A stretch of 64,000 nt of DNA from an uncultured bacterium (lineage in GTDB: Bacteria; Bacillota; Clostridia; Lachnospirales; Lachnospiraceae). A program made the translations under genes and the position numbers. Each line of letters starts with the position of its first letter. The first letter of the stretch is position 1. Below are positions 7,057 to 15,738 of the stretch, in pieces. Location: positions 1 to 64,000 of the forward strand of contig CAJMNR010000001.1 of NCBI GenBank assembly GCA_905214875.1. The letters run 5' to 3'. The notes beneath the pieces are model-generated. The model made no database searches and had not been told where the DNA came from. It saw nothing but the letters and a program-made list of their open reading frames with translations.

Positions 7057-8340
7057 ATGAGTTTACAAGTTGAAAAGTTAGAAAAAAATATGGTGAAGCT
7101 TACAATCGAAGCAAGTGCTGAAGATTTTAACGCTGCAATTGAAAAAGCATACCAAAAAAATAAAAGTAAAATCAACATCCAAGGTTTCAGAAAAGGACAT
7201 GCTCCACGTGCAATCGTTGAAAAAATGTACGGTGTAGGCGTATTCTATGAAGATGCTGCAAACGAAATTATCCCAACTGCTTATGAAGCAGCTGCTAAAG
7301 AAAGCGGTTTAGAAATCGTTTCTCGTCCAGAAATCGACGTAGTACAAATCGAAAAAGGACAACCTTTCATCTTCACAGCTACAGTAGCTGTTAAACCAGA
7401 AGTTACATTAGGTGAATACAAAGGTATCGAAGTTGAAAAACAAGAAATCGAAGTTACTGAAGATGAAGTAAACGCTGAACTTGATAAAGTTAGAGAACAA
7501 AACTCTAGAACAATCAACGTTGAAGACCGTGCAGTAGAAGACGGTGACATGACTGTAATCGATTTCGAAGGATTCGTTGATGGAGTTGCTTTCGAAGGTG
7601 GAAAAGGTACTGATTACCCATTAACAATTGGTTCTCATTCTTTCATCGATAACTTCGAAGAACAATTAATCGGTAAAAAAATCGGTGAAGAAGTTGAAGT
7701 TAACGTAACTTTCCCAGCTGAATACCAAGCAAAAGAACTTGCAGGAAAAGCTGCTATGTTCAAAGTAACAATCAAAGAAATTAAAGTAAAAGAACTTCCA
7801 GAATTAGATGATGATTTCGCTAAAGACGTATCTGAATTCGATACATTAGCTGAATACAAAGAAGATCTTAAAAAAGCAGTAGCTGAAAGAAAAGAAAAAG
7901 CTGCTAAAACTGCTAAAGAAGATACAATCGTAAACAAAATCATTGAAAACGCTACAATGGAAATTCCAGATGCTATGATCGATACACAAGTAAATCAAAT
8001 GGCTAACGAATTCGCTCAAAGAATTCAAGCTCAAGGTTTATCCGTAGAACAATACTTCCAATTCACAGGAATGGACAGTGCTAAATTCTTAGAAAACCTT
8101 AAACCACAAGCTATCAAGAGAATTGAAAGCAGATTAGTATTAGAAGCTATCGTTAAAGCTGAAAATATCGAAGTATCTGAAGAAGAAGTAACAAAAGAAA
8201 TCGAAGATATGGCAAAAGCTTACAACATGGAAGCTGATAAGATCAGAGAAATGATCGCTGGTGAATTAGAAATCATGAAAATGGACCTTGCGGTTCAAAA
8301 AGCAGTTGATTTCGTAGTTGAAGCTGCTAAAGAAGCGTAA
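7057..8340 (+). CDS. tig: Trigger factor (ribosome-bound chaperone, peptidyl-prolyl isomerase)
   Basis: 427 aa, the usual length. The N-terminal ribosome-binding domain (residues 1-115) contains the loop signature GFRKGHAPR near residues 44-52. The central FKBP-type domain (about 150-245) begins VEDGDMTVIDFEG. The C-terminal chaperone domain (about 260-427) is helical and very Lys/Glu/Ala-rich. It binds near the ribosome exit tunnel and shields nascent chains. The AAGGAGG ribosome binding site is strong. Codon choice is strikingly uniform (GAA, AAA, GCT, ATC), as expected of a highly expressed gene. It lies directly upstream of clpP and clpX, the classic tig-clpP-clpX order. Confidence 0.98.
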   Translation: MSLQVEKLEKNMVKLTIEASAEDFNAAIEKAYQKNKSKINIQGFRKGHAPRAIVEKMYGVGVFYEDAANEIIPTAYEAAAKESGLEIVSRPEIDVVQIEKGQPFIFTATVAVKPEVTLGEYKGIEVEKQEIEVTEDEVNAELDKVREQNSRTINVEDRAVEDGDMTVIDFEGFVDGVAFEGGKGTDYPLTIGSHSFIDNFEEQLIGKKIGEEVEVNVTFPAEYQAKELAGKAAMFKVTIKEIKVKELPELDDDFAKDVSEFDTLAEYKEDLKKAVAERKEKAAKTAKEDTIVNKIIENATMEIPDAMIDTQVNQMANEFAQRIQAQGLSVEQYFQFTGMDSAKFLENLKPQAIKRIESRLVLEAIVKAENIEVSEEEVTKEIEDMAKAYNMEADKIREMIAGELEIMKMDLAVQKAVDFVVEAAKEA

Positions 8341-8381
8341 GTTTCAGATATAATTATTTGACCATAGAAGGAGGTTATAGT

Positions 8382-8966
8382 ATGAGTTTAGTACCTTATG
8401 TCGTTGAGCAAACAAGCAGGGGCGAACGTTCCTACGATATCTACTCAAGATTATTAAAAGAAAGAATTATCTTCTTAGGGGAAGAAGTAAATGATGCGAG
8501 CGCAAGTACCATTATTGCTCAGTTATTATTCTTAGAGTCAGAAGATCCAAACAAAGACATTCAGTTATATATTAATAGTCCAGGTGGTTCTGTAACTGCA
8601 GGTATGGCTATCTATGATACCATGAATTTTATTAAATGTGATGTATCCACTATTTGTGTTGGTTTAGCAGCAAGTATGGGAGCATTCCTTTTAGCTGGTG
8701 GTACTAAAGGTAAGAGAATGTCTCTTCCTAATTCAGAAATTATGATTCATCAACCTTCAGGCGGAGCTAAAGGTCAAGCAACAGATATTCAGATTGTTGC
8801 AGAAAATATTCTTAAGATTAAGAAAAGATTAAACACAATGCTTGCTGAAAATACTGGTCAACCTCTTGAAAAAATCGAGATTGATACTGAACGCGATAAC
8901 TATATGTCCGCGGAAGAAGCAAAAGCATACGGAATTATTGATACAATCATTGAGAAACGTCAATAG
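8382..8966 (+). CDS. clpP: ATP-dependent Clp protease proteolytic subunit
   Basis: 194 aa from the ATG preceded by GAAGGAGG; an upstream in-frame start is rejected because it precedes that site. The catalytic triad is Ser98 (GLAASMGAF), His123 (MIHQPSGG) and Asp172 (ERDNYMS), the standard numbering of the family. The PGGSVTAGMAIYDT segment is also conserved. ClpP forms the 14-subunit barrel that degrades proteins unfolded by ClpX or another Clp ATPase. It lies 41 bases after tig and upstream of clpX. Confidence 0.98.
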   Translation: MSLVPYVVEQTSRGERSYDIYSRLLKERIIFLGEEVNDASASTIIAQLLFLESEDPNKDIQLYINSPGGSVTAGMAIYDTMNFIKCDVSTICVGLAASMGAFLLAGGTKGKRMSLPNSEIMIHQPSGGAKGQATDIQIVAENILKIKKRLNTMLAENTGQPLEKIEIDTERDNYMSAEEAKAYGIIDTIIEKRQ

Positions 8967-8997
8967 TTTTTAACAAAGGAATAAATTTATTTAATAT

Positions 8998-9031
8998 GCT
9001 GCACTTAAAAACCTTAGTTTTTGGGTGCAGC
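8998..9031 (+). other. Stem-loop between clpP and clpX
   Basis: GCTGCACTTAAAAA pairs with TTTTTGGGTGCAGC over 14 bp (two G-U pairs as RNA), with a short CCTTAG loop. There is no T run after it, so it is not a typical terminator. It could be an mRNA processing or stability element, or a partial terminator that sets the clpP to clpX ratio. Confidence 0.6.
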
Positions 9032-9075
9032 TAATTAGGATATGGGATATTTTTGTAAAAGTGAGGTGGATATTC

Positions 9076-10368
9076 ATGGCGAATAGAGCGGATGAACGCA
9101 AACAATTACGTTGTTCTTTCTGTAATAAGACACAAGATCAAGTTCGTAAATTAATCGCAGGACCAAATGTATATATTTGTGATGAGTGTATTGAGATTTG
9201 TTCAGAAATTATTGAGGAAGAATTTGAAGATGTAGTAAATGATAGCGAGATTAATTTACTGAAACCAAAGGAAATCAAAGAGTTTCTTGATCAGTATGTA
9301 ATTGGACAAGATGAAGCCAAAAAAGTACTAGCTGTTAGTGTATATAATCACTATAAACGTGTACTTGCTGAAAAAGACCTCGATGTTGAACTTCAAAAGA
9401 GTAATATCATCATGGTTGGACCTACTGGTAGTGGTAAAACATTTTTAGCCCAGACTCTTGCAAAATTACTTAATGTACCATTTGCCATTGCAGATGCAAC
9501 CGCATTAACAGAAGCGGGTTATGTAGGTGAAGATGTTGAGAATATCTTATTAAAGATTATTCAAGCAGCAGACTTCGATATTGAACGTGCAGAATACGGT
9601 ATAATTTATATCGATGAAATAGATAAAATCACTCGTAAATCCGAGAATATGTCAATTACTAGAGATGTTTCTGGTGAAGGCGTACAGCAGGCTTTATTAA
9701 AAATCTTAGAGGGTACTGTAGCAAGTGTTCCACCACAAGGTGGAAGAAAGCATCCTCATCAAGAATTCATTCAAATTGATACGACAAATATCTTATTTAT
9801 TTGTGGTGGTGCGTTTGATGGTCTTGAGAAAATCATTGAATCTAGAATTGGTCAAAAATCAATCGGTTTCAATGCTGAGATTGGCAGTGTAGAAGAACAA
9901 AACATTGGCGAATTATTTAAACAAGTACTTCCTAGTGATTTTGTTAAATATGGTTTAATTCCTGAATTTGTAGGACGTGTTCCTGTAACAGTAGGGTTAG
10001 ATTTATTAGATGAAGATGCATTAGTTAAGATTCTTACAGAACCTAAGAATGCGATTGTAAAACAGTATCACAAATTATTTGAGCTTGACGGCGTAGAACT
10101 TGAGTTTGATGCTGAAGCAATTCAAGCAATTGCGAAAAAGTCATTTGAGAGAAAAACAGGTGCGCGTGGTTTACGTGCAATTATGGAAGAGACTATGATG
10201 GACGTTATGTATAACATCCCATCTGACTCTAAAGTTACAAAATGTATTATTACAAAAGAAGCAGTAGAAGGCGGTAATCCTACTCTAATTCATGCAGAAG
10301 AGGATAAACCGAAGAAGGCTCTAGTAACTAAAAAATCTCTTAAGAAAAATAATGGTGAAATAGCATAA
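9076..10368 (+). CDS. clpX: ATP-dependent Clp protease ATP-binding subunit ClpX
   Basis: 430 aa from the ATG after GAGGTGG. The N-terminal C4 zinc-binding domain uses Cys13, Cys16, Cys35 and Cys38 (CSFCNK ... YICDECIE). The AAA+ module has Walker A GPTGSGKT at 115-122 and Walker B IIYIDEIDK. The Clp-type C-terminal domain follows, with the conserved FVGRVPV and GARGLRAIMEE segments. ClpX recognises tagged substrates, unfolds them with ATP and feeds them to ClpP, encoded just upstream. The unit ends with the terminator at 10374. Confidence 0.98.
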   Translation: MANRADERKQLRCSFCNKTQDQVRKLIAGPNVYICDECIEICSEIIEEEFEDVVNDSEINLLKPKEIKEFLDQYVIGQDEAKKVLAVSVYNHYKRVLAEKDLDVELQKSNIIMVGPTGSGKTFLAQTLAKLLNVPFAIADATALTEAGYVGEDVENILLKIIQAADFDIERAEYGIIYIDEIDKITRKSENMSITRDVSGEGVQQALLKILEGTVASVPPQGGRKHPHQEFIQIDTTNILFICGGAFDGLEKIIESRIGQKSIGFNAEIGSVEEQNIGELFKQVLPSDFVKYGLIPEFVGRVPVTVGLDLLDEDALVKILTEPKNAIVKQYHKLFELDGVELEFDAEAIQAIAKKSFERKTGARGLRAIMEETMMDVMYNIPSDSKVTKCIITKEAVEGGNPTLIHAEEDKPKKALVTKKSLKKNNGEIA

Positions 10369-10373
10369 AGATT

Positions 10374-10408
10374 GGAGCCGTTGCAATTATGTTGCAGGGG
10401 CTCTTTTA
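10374..10408 (+). terminator. Intrinsic terminator after clpX
   Basis: GGAGCC-G-TTGCAA pairs with TTGCA-GGGGCTC around a TTATG loop, and TTTT follows. It sits about six bases after the clpX stop. Confidence 0.8.
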
Positions 10409-10437
10409 GTATCATTGGAGGGGATTTTCCATGATAC
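10409..10437 (+). other. Hairpin and possible 5-codon ORF in the lon leader
   Basis: GTATCAT/ATGATAC, 7 bp and extended by GG/CC, encloses the ribosome-binding-like GGAGGGG. Seven bases after GGAGGGG an ATG at 10431 opens a five-codon frame (Met-Ile-Gln-Gln-Ala-stop). This could be a translated leader of lon or just chance. Confidence 0.35.
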
Positions 10438-10507
10438 AGCAGGCTTGATAAAAGTTTGGGGGCGTGAAACTTAAAGTTCATAGGAGAATGATAAGGAGAA
10501 CACACAT

Positions 10508-12823
10508 ATGAATATTGAAAACAAGAAGATGCCTGTGGTAGCACTACGTGGATTAATCGTATTACCACAGATGCTTATTCATTTTGATATAAATCGTAAG
10601 ATTACAATTGAGGCAATTGAGACGGCGATGAAAGAGGATCAAAAGATTTTCTTAGTATCGCAAAAAGATCCAGAAGTGGATGAACCAAAGTTAGAAGATT
10701 TATATGAGATCGGTACAATGGCATCTATCAAGCAGATAGTTAAACTTCCGGATAATATTTATCGTGTGCTTGTATCGGTAGAAGAACGGGCACGTTTAGT
10801 GGACTTTTTAGAGATGAAGCCATATCTATTAGGTGAAGTTGGTGAAATCATAGAAGGAACACTTGAACTTTCTGAGATAGAAGAAAAAGCCCTTTTACAT
10901 GGGTTAAAAGATTTGCTTAATGTATATGCAAATGTGACAGACAATGTTGGTAAGACAATTTTTGCTCAAATGTTTGAGGAAGAGAATCTAGAACGACTTG
11001 CAGAATGTATTGCAGCAAACATTCCTTTTTCTTCAGAAGGACGTTTAAAGATTCTTTTAGAAACTGACAGAACGGTAAGGGTAAATGAAATTGCAACAAT
11101 GCTTGCAAATGAAATTGAACTTTGCAGAGTGAAAAAAGAGTTTCAGAATAAAGTAAAAGAGCAAGTGGATAAGAATCAGAAAGAATACCTTTTACGTGAA
11201 CAGCTTAAGGTAATTCGTGAAGAACTTGGGGAATCCAATTTGGAATCCGATGCACTTGCATTTGAAGAACAGTTAAAGAAATTGGATGCTTCTGATGAAG
11301 TGAAGGAAAAGATTCAAAAAGAAATCAACCGTTTTAAAAATATTTCTTCTAACTCTCCGGATTCTTCTGTAAGCCGTGGCTATATTGAGACATTATTAGC
11401 TATGCCATGGGAGAAGCAGACGAAGGACAACAATAACATTACACATGCAGAAAAGGTATTGAATAAGGAACATTACGGCCTTGAAAAGGTAAAAGAAAGA
11501 ATTCTTGAATACCTTGCAGTACGTACGCTTACGAAAAAAGGCGATGCACCAATTATCTGCCTTGTAGGACCACCTGGAACAGGTAAGACAAGTATTGCAA
11601 GAAGCGTTGCGAAAGCATTAAATAAAGAATACGTAAGAATCAGTCTTGGCGGTGTTCGTGATGAGGCCGAAATCCGAGGACATAGAAGAACTTATATTGG
11701 AGCAATGCCAGGACGTCTTGTTACTGGATTAAAGCAAGCAGGAGTGAATAACCCTCTTATGCTCCTTGATGAAATTGATAAGGTATCAAATGATTATAAA
11801 GGTGATACGTTTAGTGCCCTATTAGAAGTACTAGATGGAGAACAAAATAATAAATTCGTAGATCATTATCTTGAAGTACCTGTTGATTTATCTAATGTTC
11901 TTTTTATCGCAACTGCAAACTCTGTGCAGACAATTCCTAGACCATTACTTGACCGTATGGAATTAATCGAGGTTTCCAGCTATACAGAAAATGAAAAGCT
12001 TCATATTGCAAAAGAACACCTTTTGAAAAAGGTATTAGAAAAGAATGGACTTACTGCAAAGCAGCTTAGTGTTTCAAAGAAAGCACTAGAACTGATTATA
12101 TCTGCATATACTAGGGAAGCAGGAGTTCGTAATTTGGAACGCAAGCTTGGCCAGATTTGCCGTAAAGCTGCAAAACAGATTATTGAGGGTGATGGCAAGC
12201 AAATTAAAGTTACACACAAAAACTTAAAAGAATATTTAGGAAAAGAAATCTACACCGTAGATTTGAAAAACAGCAAGGATGAGGTGGGAATCGTTCGTGG
12301 TCTTGCATGGACCAGTGTCGGCGGAGATACCTTATCAATTGAAGTAAATGACATGCCAGGAAAAGGACGTCTAGAATTAACAGGACAGCTTGGTGATGTA
12401 ATGAAAGAATCTGCGAAGACAAGTCTTAGCTATGTAAGAAGTATCAGTGAAGAATATGGAATTGATGCAGATTATTATGAAAAGAAAGATCTTCATATCC
12501 ATATTCCAGAAGGTGCAACACCAAAGGATGGCCCAAGTGCTGGTATTACAATGGCAACAGCTATTCTTTCTGCGGTTACAAATAAAAAGGTAAAAGCGGA
12601 CATTGCGATGACTGGTGAGATTACATTACGAGGACGTGTACTTCCGATTGGCGGACTAAAAGAAAAATTACTTGCTGCAAAAACGGCTCAGATTTCTACC
12701 GTTCTTGTTCCAATGCAAAATAAAAAAGACGTAGAAGAGATTTCCGAAGAAATCAAAGAGAATTTGGATATCAAGTTTGTAGAACACATGTCGGAAGTAC
12801 TTGAGTACGCACTTGTGAAATAG
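10508..12823 (+). CDS. lon: ATP-dependent protease Lon (LonA)
   Basis: 771 aa, a full-length LonA. The N-terminal substrate-binding LAN domain spans about 8-205 and a coiled-coil region about 205-300. The AAA+ ATPase has Walker A GPPGTGKT at 354-361 and Walker B LMLLDEIDK. The C-terminal serine protease domain has the Ser-Lys dyad Ser677 (KDGPSAG) and Lys720 (GLKEK). It degrades misfolded and regulatory proteins in the cytoplasm. The ribosome binding site AAGGAG precedes the ATG. engB follows after 11 bases, an arrangement common in Firmicutes, so lon, engB and the DUF1653 gene form an operon. Confidence 0.98.
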   Translation: MNIENKKMPVVALRGLIVLPQMLIHFDINRKITIEAIETAMKEDQKIFLVSQKDPEVDEPKLEDLYEIGTMASIKQIVKLPDNIYRVLVSVEERARLVDFLEMKPYLLGEVGEIIEGTLELSEIEEKALLHGLKDLLNVYANVTDNVGKTIFAQMFEEENLERLAECIAANIPFSSEGRLKILLETDRTVRVNEIATMLANEIELCRVKKEFQNKVKEQVDKNQKEYLLREQLKVIREELGESNLESDALAFEEQLKKLDASDEVKEKIQKEINRFKNISSNSPDSSVSRGYIETLLAMPWEKQTKDNNNITHAEKVLNKEHYGLEKVKERILEYLAVRTLTKKGDAPIICLVGPPGTGKTSIARSVAKALNKEYVRISLGGVRDEAEIRGHRRTYIGAMPGRLVTGLKQAGVNNPLMLLDEIDKVSNDYKGDTFSALLEVLDGEQNNKFVDHYLEVPVDLSNVLFIATANSVQTIPRPLLDRMELIEVSSYTENEKLHIAKEHLLKKVLEKNGLTAKQLSVSKKALELIISAYTREAGVRNLERKLGQICRKAAKQIIEGDGKQIKVTHKNLKEYLGKEIYTVDLKNSKDEVGIVRGLAWTSVGGDTLSIEVNDMPGKGRLELTGQLGDVMKESAKTSLSYVRSISEEYGIDADYYEKKDLHIHIPEGATPKDGPSAGITMATAILSAVTNKKVKADIAMTGEITLRGRVLPIGGLKEKLLAAKTAQISTVLVPMQNKKDVEEISEEIKENLDIKFVEHMSEVLEYALVK

Positions 12824-12834
12824 AGGAGAAAACA

Positions 12835-13467
12835 ATGCATATAAAAAATGTAGAATTAGAAACGGTTTGTGGTATTACAAGTGTATTGCCACAAAACGAT
12901 AAGATGGAGATTGCGTTTGCAGGAAAATCCAACGTAGGAAAGTCTTCCTTAATTAACGGATTAATGAATCGTAAGAATCTTGCAAGAACATCCTCTCAGC
13001 CAGGTAAGACACAAACAATCAACTTCTATAACATTAACGAGCAAATGTATTTTGTTGATTTACCAGGATACGGATACGCTAAAGTAGGACAGAAGATGAA
13101 AGAGCAGTGGGCGAAGTTAATCGAGAGATATTTATTAAAATCTGAAAAGCTTCGTGTTGTATTCCTTCTTGTAGACATCAGACATGAGCCATCACAAAAT
13201 GATAAGAACATGTATGATTGGATTGTATATCACGGATATAATCCGCTAATCATTGCTACCAAGGTAGATAAATTGAATAGAAGTCAGATTCAAAAGCATG
13301 TAAAACAGATTAAGACTGGTTTAAATGTCGTAGATGGAACTCCGGTTATCCCATACTCTTCTTTGACAAAGCAAGGTAGAGATGAGATTTATGAATATAT
13401 TGACGGATATTATGAAGATTATTTAGAAAATGAAGCTGCAAATGAAACAACAGGTGAGGAAGAATAA
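12835..13467 (+). CDS. engB: Ribosome biogenesis GTPase EngB/YsxC
   Basis: 210 aa GTPase of the TrmE-Era-EngA-EngB family. G1 is GKSNVGKSS near residues 30-38, G3 is DLPGYGYAK near 79-87, and the G4 element appears as TKVD. It helps assemble the large (50S) ribosomal subunit and is essential in Bacillus subtilis. The ribosome binding site GAGGAG lies just upstream. The gene overlaps no neighbour but follows lon by 11 bases and precedes the DUF1653 gene by 18. The acidic tail after residue 195 (ENEAANETTGEEE) is variable in the family. Confidence 0.96.
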   Translation: MHIKNVELETVCGITSVLPQNDKMEIAFAGKSNVGKSSLINGLMNRKNLARTSSQPGKTQTINFYNINEQMYFVDLPGYGYAKVGQKMKEQWAKLIERYLLKSEKLRVVFLLVDIRHEPSQNDKNMYDWIVYHGYNPLIIATKVDKLNRSQIQKHVKQIKTGLNVVDGTPVIPYSSLTKQGRDEIYEYIDGYYEDYLENEAANETTGEEE

Positions 13468-13485
13468 GTATCTGAGGTGATTATA

Positions 13486-14034
13486 ATGAATGGTTTACCT
13501 AAGTCAGGTGAATTTTACCGCCATTTTAAGGGGAACTTGTATCAGGTGATTGCAGTAGCAAAGCATTCTGAGACAATGGAAAAGATGGTAGTGTATCAGG
13601 CACTTTATGGAGATTACGGAATGTATGTACGTCCACTTAAAATGTTTATGAGTGAAGTGGATCACGAAAAATATCCAGAAGTGGTACAGAAATATCGATT
13701 TGAAAGAATCAATCCACAGGAGTTTATAAAAGAGCCTGATAAGAAAGAGAAAATCAAATCAGAAGAATATGTAGTGCAACAGAAGACAATACAAGAAGCA
13801 CAAGAAGAAGCTGGTATTAATCCGGATCTTTTAGCCTTTCTTGAAGCAGAGACATATACAAAAAAAATTGAAGTGTTAGAGAGTATTAAGAAGACTCTTA
13901 CAGAAGAGATTCTGCAGACAATCGCAATATCGCTTGACTATTCGTTAGGAGATGGCGATTTTCAAGATCAGTATGAGTCGGTACTCTTTTATTTAGAAAC
14001 ACATGCAAGATATGAAGGAAATCGTTTACGATAA
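13486..14034 (+). CDS. DUF1653 domain protein with C-terminal extension
   Basis: 182 aa. Residues 1-75 match the DUF1653 pattern: GEFYRHFKGNLYQVI, then VVYQALYGDYGMYVRPLKMF and the terminal YRFE. DUF1653 domains are small beta-barrels of unknown function. The remaining ~105 residues form an acidic, helical extension (EEAGINPDLLAFLEAETYTKK) that I do not recognise. The start at 13486 follows TGAGGTGA; an ATT/GTG upstream overlaps this site. Last gene of the lon operon, closed by a strong terminator. Confidence 0.85.
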   Translation: MNGLPKSGEFYRHFKGNLYQVIAVAKHSETMEKMVVYQALYGDYGMYVRPLKMFMSEVDHEKYPEVVQKYRFERINPQEFIKEPDKKEKIKSEEYVVQQKTIQEAQEEAGINPDLLAFLEAETYTKKIEVLESIKKTLTEEILQTIAISLDYSLGDGDFQDQYESVLFYLETHARYEGNRLR

Positions 14035-14041
14035 CTAAACA

Positions 14042-14096
14042 GACCTGCCAAAAAGACGAACTAGTTCCATGTCTTTTCGGCAGGTCGTTCTTTTTT
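14042..14096 (+). terminator. Intrinsic terminator of the lon-engB operon
   Basis: GACCTGCC-A-AAAAGAC pairs with GTCTTTT-C-GGCAGGTC, followed by GTTCTTTTTT. Confidence 0.9.
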
Positions 14097-14117
14097 GGTT
14101 TCGAAATAAAATACAAT

Positions 14118-14149
14118 ATGTTTCAAAAAAAAGTGATATTTACACAAAA
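14118..14149 (+). promoter_or_regulatory. Conserved two-half-site motif upstream of malQ
   Basis: ATGTTTCAAAA (from 14118) and ATATTTACACAAAA (from 14136) are similar half-sites 18 bp apart. The same arrangement with the same 18-bp offset occurs at 21414-21445 before the binding-protein gene. In both places the conservation extends to a TATAG about 40 bases further on, a likely -10 region (here ATACTATAG near 14170-14177). It is a candidate activator site for the AraC-type response regulator at 18104. Confidence 0.55.
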
Positions 14150-14222
14150 GCTATAAGTTGGTAGCATTAATACTATAGTAATTGTGTTTTGATTTGAGAC
14201 AAAGATAGAAGAGAGGGTCTGT

Positions 14223-15710
14223 ATGAATAAACAATTAGATCGAGGCGCAGGAATCTTGATGCCGATAAGCAGCCTACCTTCGCCTTACGGAATAGGTACA
14301 CTAGGGAAAGAAGCATATCGCTTTGTAAACAAGCTTGCGCAGGCGAAGCAGACATACTGGCAGGTGCTTCCGATAGGACCAACTAGTTTCGGAGATAGCC
14401 CCTATCAGTCATTTTCCACATTCGCAGGAAATCCGTATTTTATTGATTTAAATATGCTTGCAGAGGAAGGATTACTTGATAAAAAGAAATTGAAAAGTAT
14501 TAAGTGGGCGGAAAGTCCCGAGTATATTTCCTATGAGAGGCTTTGGAAATATCGATATAAAGTATTACATACAGCATTTGAAAATTGTGACCTTGCTTCA
14601 CAGAAAGGGTATGAGGAATTCTGTGAAAAAGAGGCAGACTGGTTAGAGGATTATTCCCTGTATATGGCATGTAAGGAAAAGTTTGAGAATAAGGAATGGC
14701 TGTTATGGGAAGATGACTTACGGTTTCGTAAGGAAGAGACGATGAAGAAGTATCGCACTATGCTTGCTCATGAGTGTGAATTCTGGAAGTTTTTACAGTT
14801 TAAGTTTTATGAGCAGTGGATGGCGTTAAAAAAATATGCCAATGAGAAGAAAATCAAGATTATTGGTGATATACCGATTTATGTGGCGATGGACAGTGCC
14901 GATGTATGGGCGAATCCGAGCTTGTTTCAGTTAGATGAGGACTTAAAGCCAACGGCTGTTGCAGGATGCCCTCCGGATGCATTCTCCGATGAAGGTCAGA
15001 AATGGGGAAATCCTTTATATGACTGGAAGAGCATGGAGGAGGATGGATTTGCATGGTGGCAGAAACGTATGAAGGCCGCCGCTAGAATGTACGATGTCAT
15101 TCGTATCGATCATTTTATTGGAATCGTAAGATATTACGTAATTCCGGTGGATCAGTCAGCAAAAAATGGCTGGTACTTAATGGGACCGGGCATGAAGCTA
15201 ATTCGTGCAATTGATAAGGTATTAGGAGATGCAAAAGTTATTGCAGAAGATTTAGGGGTATTGATTCCGAAGGTTGGAAAAGTATTAAACCAGGCAGGTT
15301 ATCCTGGAATGAAAGTATTAGAGTTTGCATTTGATGGCAATCGCAATAATCCGTATTTGCCACATTGTTATAAGAAAAATTGTGTTGTATATGGTGGAAC
15401 CCATGATAATGATACGTTAGAGGGCTATTATGACTTATTACCTAAGAAGCAATTAAGTTATGCCATGAAGTATTGTGGGGCAACGAAACGCGAGGAACTT
15501 GTAGATAAAGTTATTACCATGGCCTATGCAAGTGTTGCCGACATGGTGATATTTCAAATGCAAGATATTTTAAAGAAGGACAACAGTGCAAGAATGAATT
15601 ATCCGTCCACAATCGGTAACAACTGGAGATGGAGATTACAAAAAGGAGAATTTCAGAAAAAGCACATTAATATGTTAAAAGACTTAACAGTAACCTATGG
15701 AAGAATTTAA
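14223..15710 (+). CDS. malQ: 4-alpha-glucanotransferase (amylomaltase)
   Basis: 495 aa, the usual length for GH77. The N-terminal signature RGAGILMPISSLPSPYGIGTLG is followed by LPIGPTSFGDSPYQSFSTFAGNPYFIDL. Inside the barrel, RIDHFIG carries the nucleophile Asp. IAEDLGV contains the general acid/base Glu, and YGGTHDNDT the transition-state Asp. MalQ transfers maltosyl and longer units between maltodextrins and releases glucose, making longer chains that glgP can use. Ribosome binding site AGAGAGG. Its stop overlaps the region just before glgP, so translation is probably coupled. First gene of the alpha-glucan block. Confidence 0.96.
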   Translation: MNKQLDRGAGILMPISSLPSPYGIGTLGKEAYRFVNKLAQAKQTYWQVLPIGPTSFGDSPYQSFSTFAGNPYFIDLNMLAEEGLLDKKKLKSIKWAESPEYISYERLWKYRYKVLHTAFENCDLASQKGYEEFCEKEADWLEDYSLYMACKEKFENKEWLLWEDDLRFRKEETMKKYRTMLAHECEFWKFLQFKFYEQWMALKKYANEKKIKIIGDIPIYVAMDSADVWANPSLFQLDEDLKPTAVAGCPPDAFSDEGQKWGNPLYDWKSMEEDGFAWWQKRMKAAARMYDVIRIDHFIGIVRYYVIPVDQSAKNGWYLMGPGMKLIRAIDKVLGDAKVIAEDLGVLIPKVGKVLNQAGYPGMKVLEFAFDGNRNNPYLPHCYKKNCVVYGGTHDNDTLEGYYDLLPKKQLSYAMKYCGATKREELVDKVITMAYASVADMVIFQMQDILKKDNSARMNYPSTIGNNWRWRLQKGEFQKKHINMLKDLTVTYGRI

Positions 15711-15738
15711 AAATGTATTGGTAAAAGGGAGGATTATT

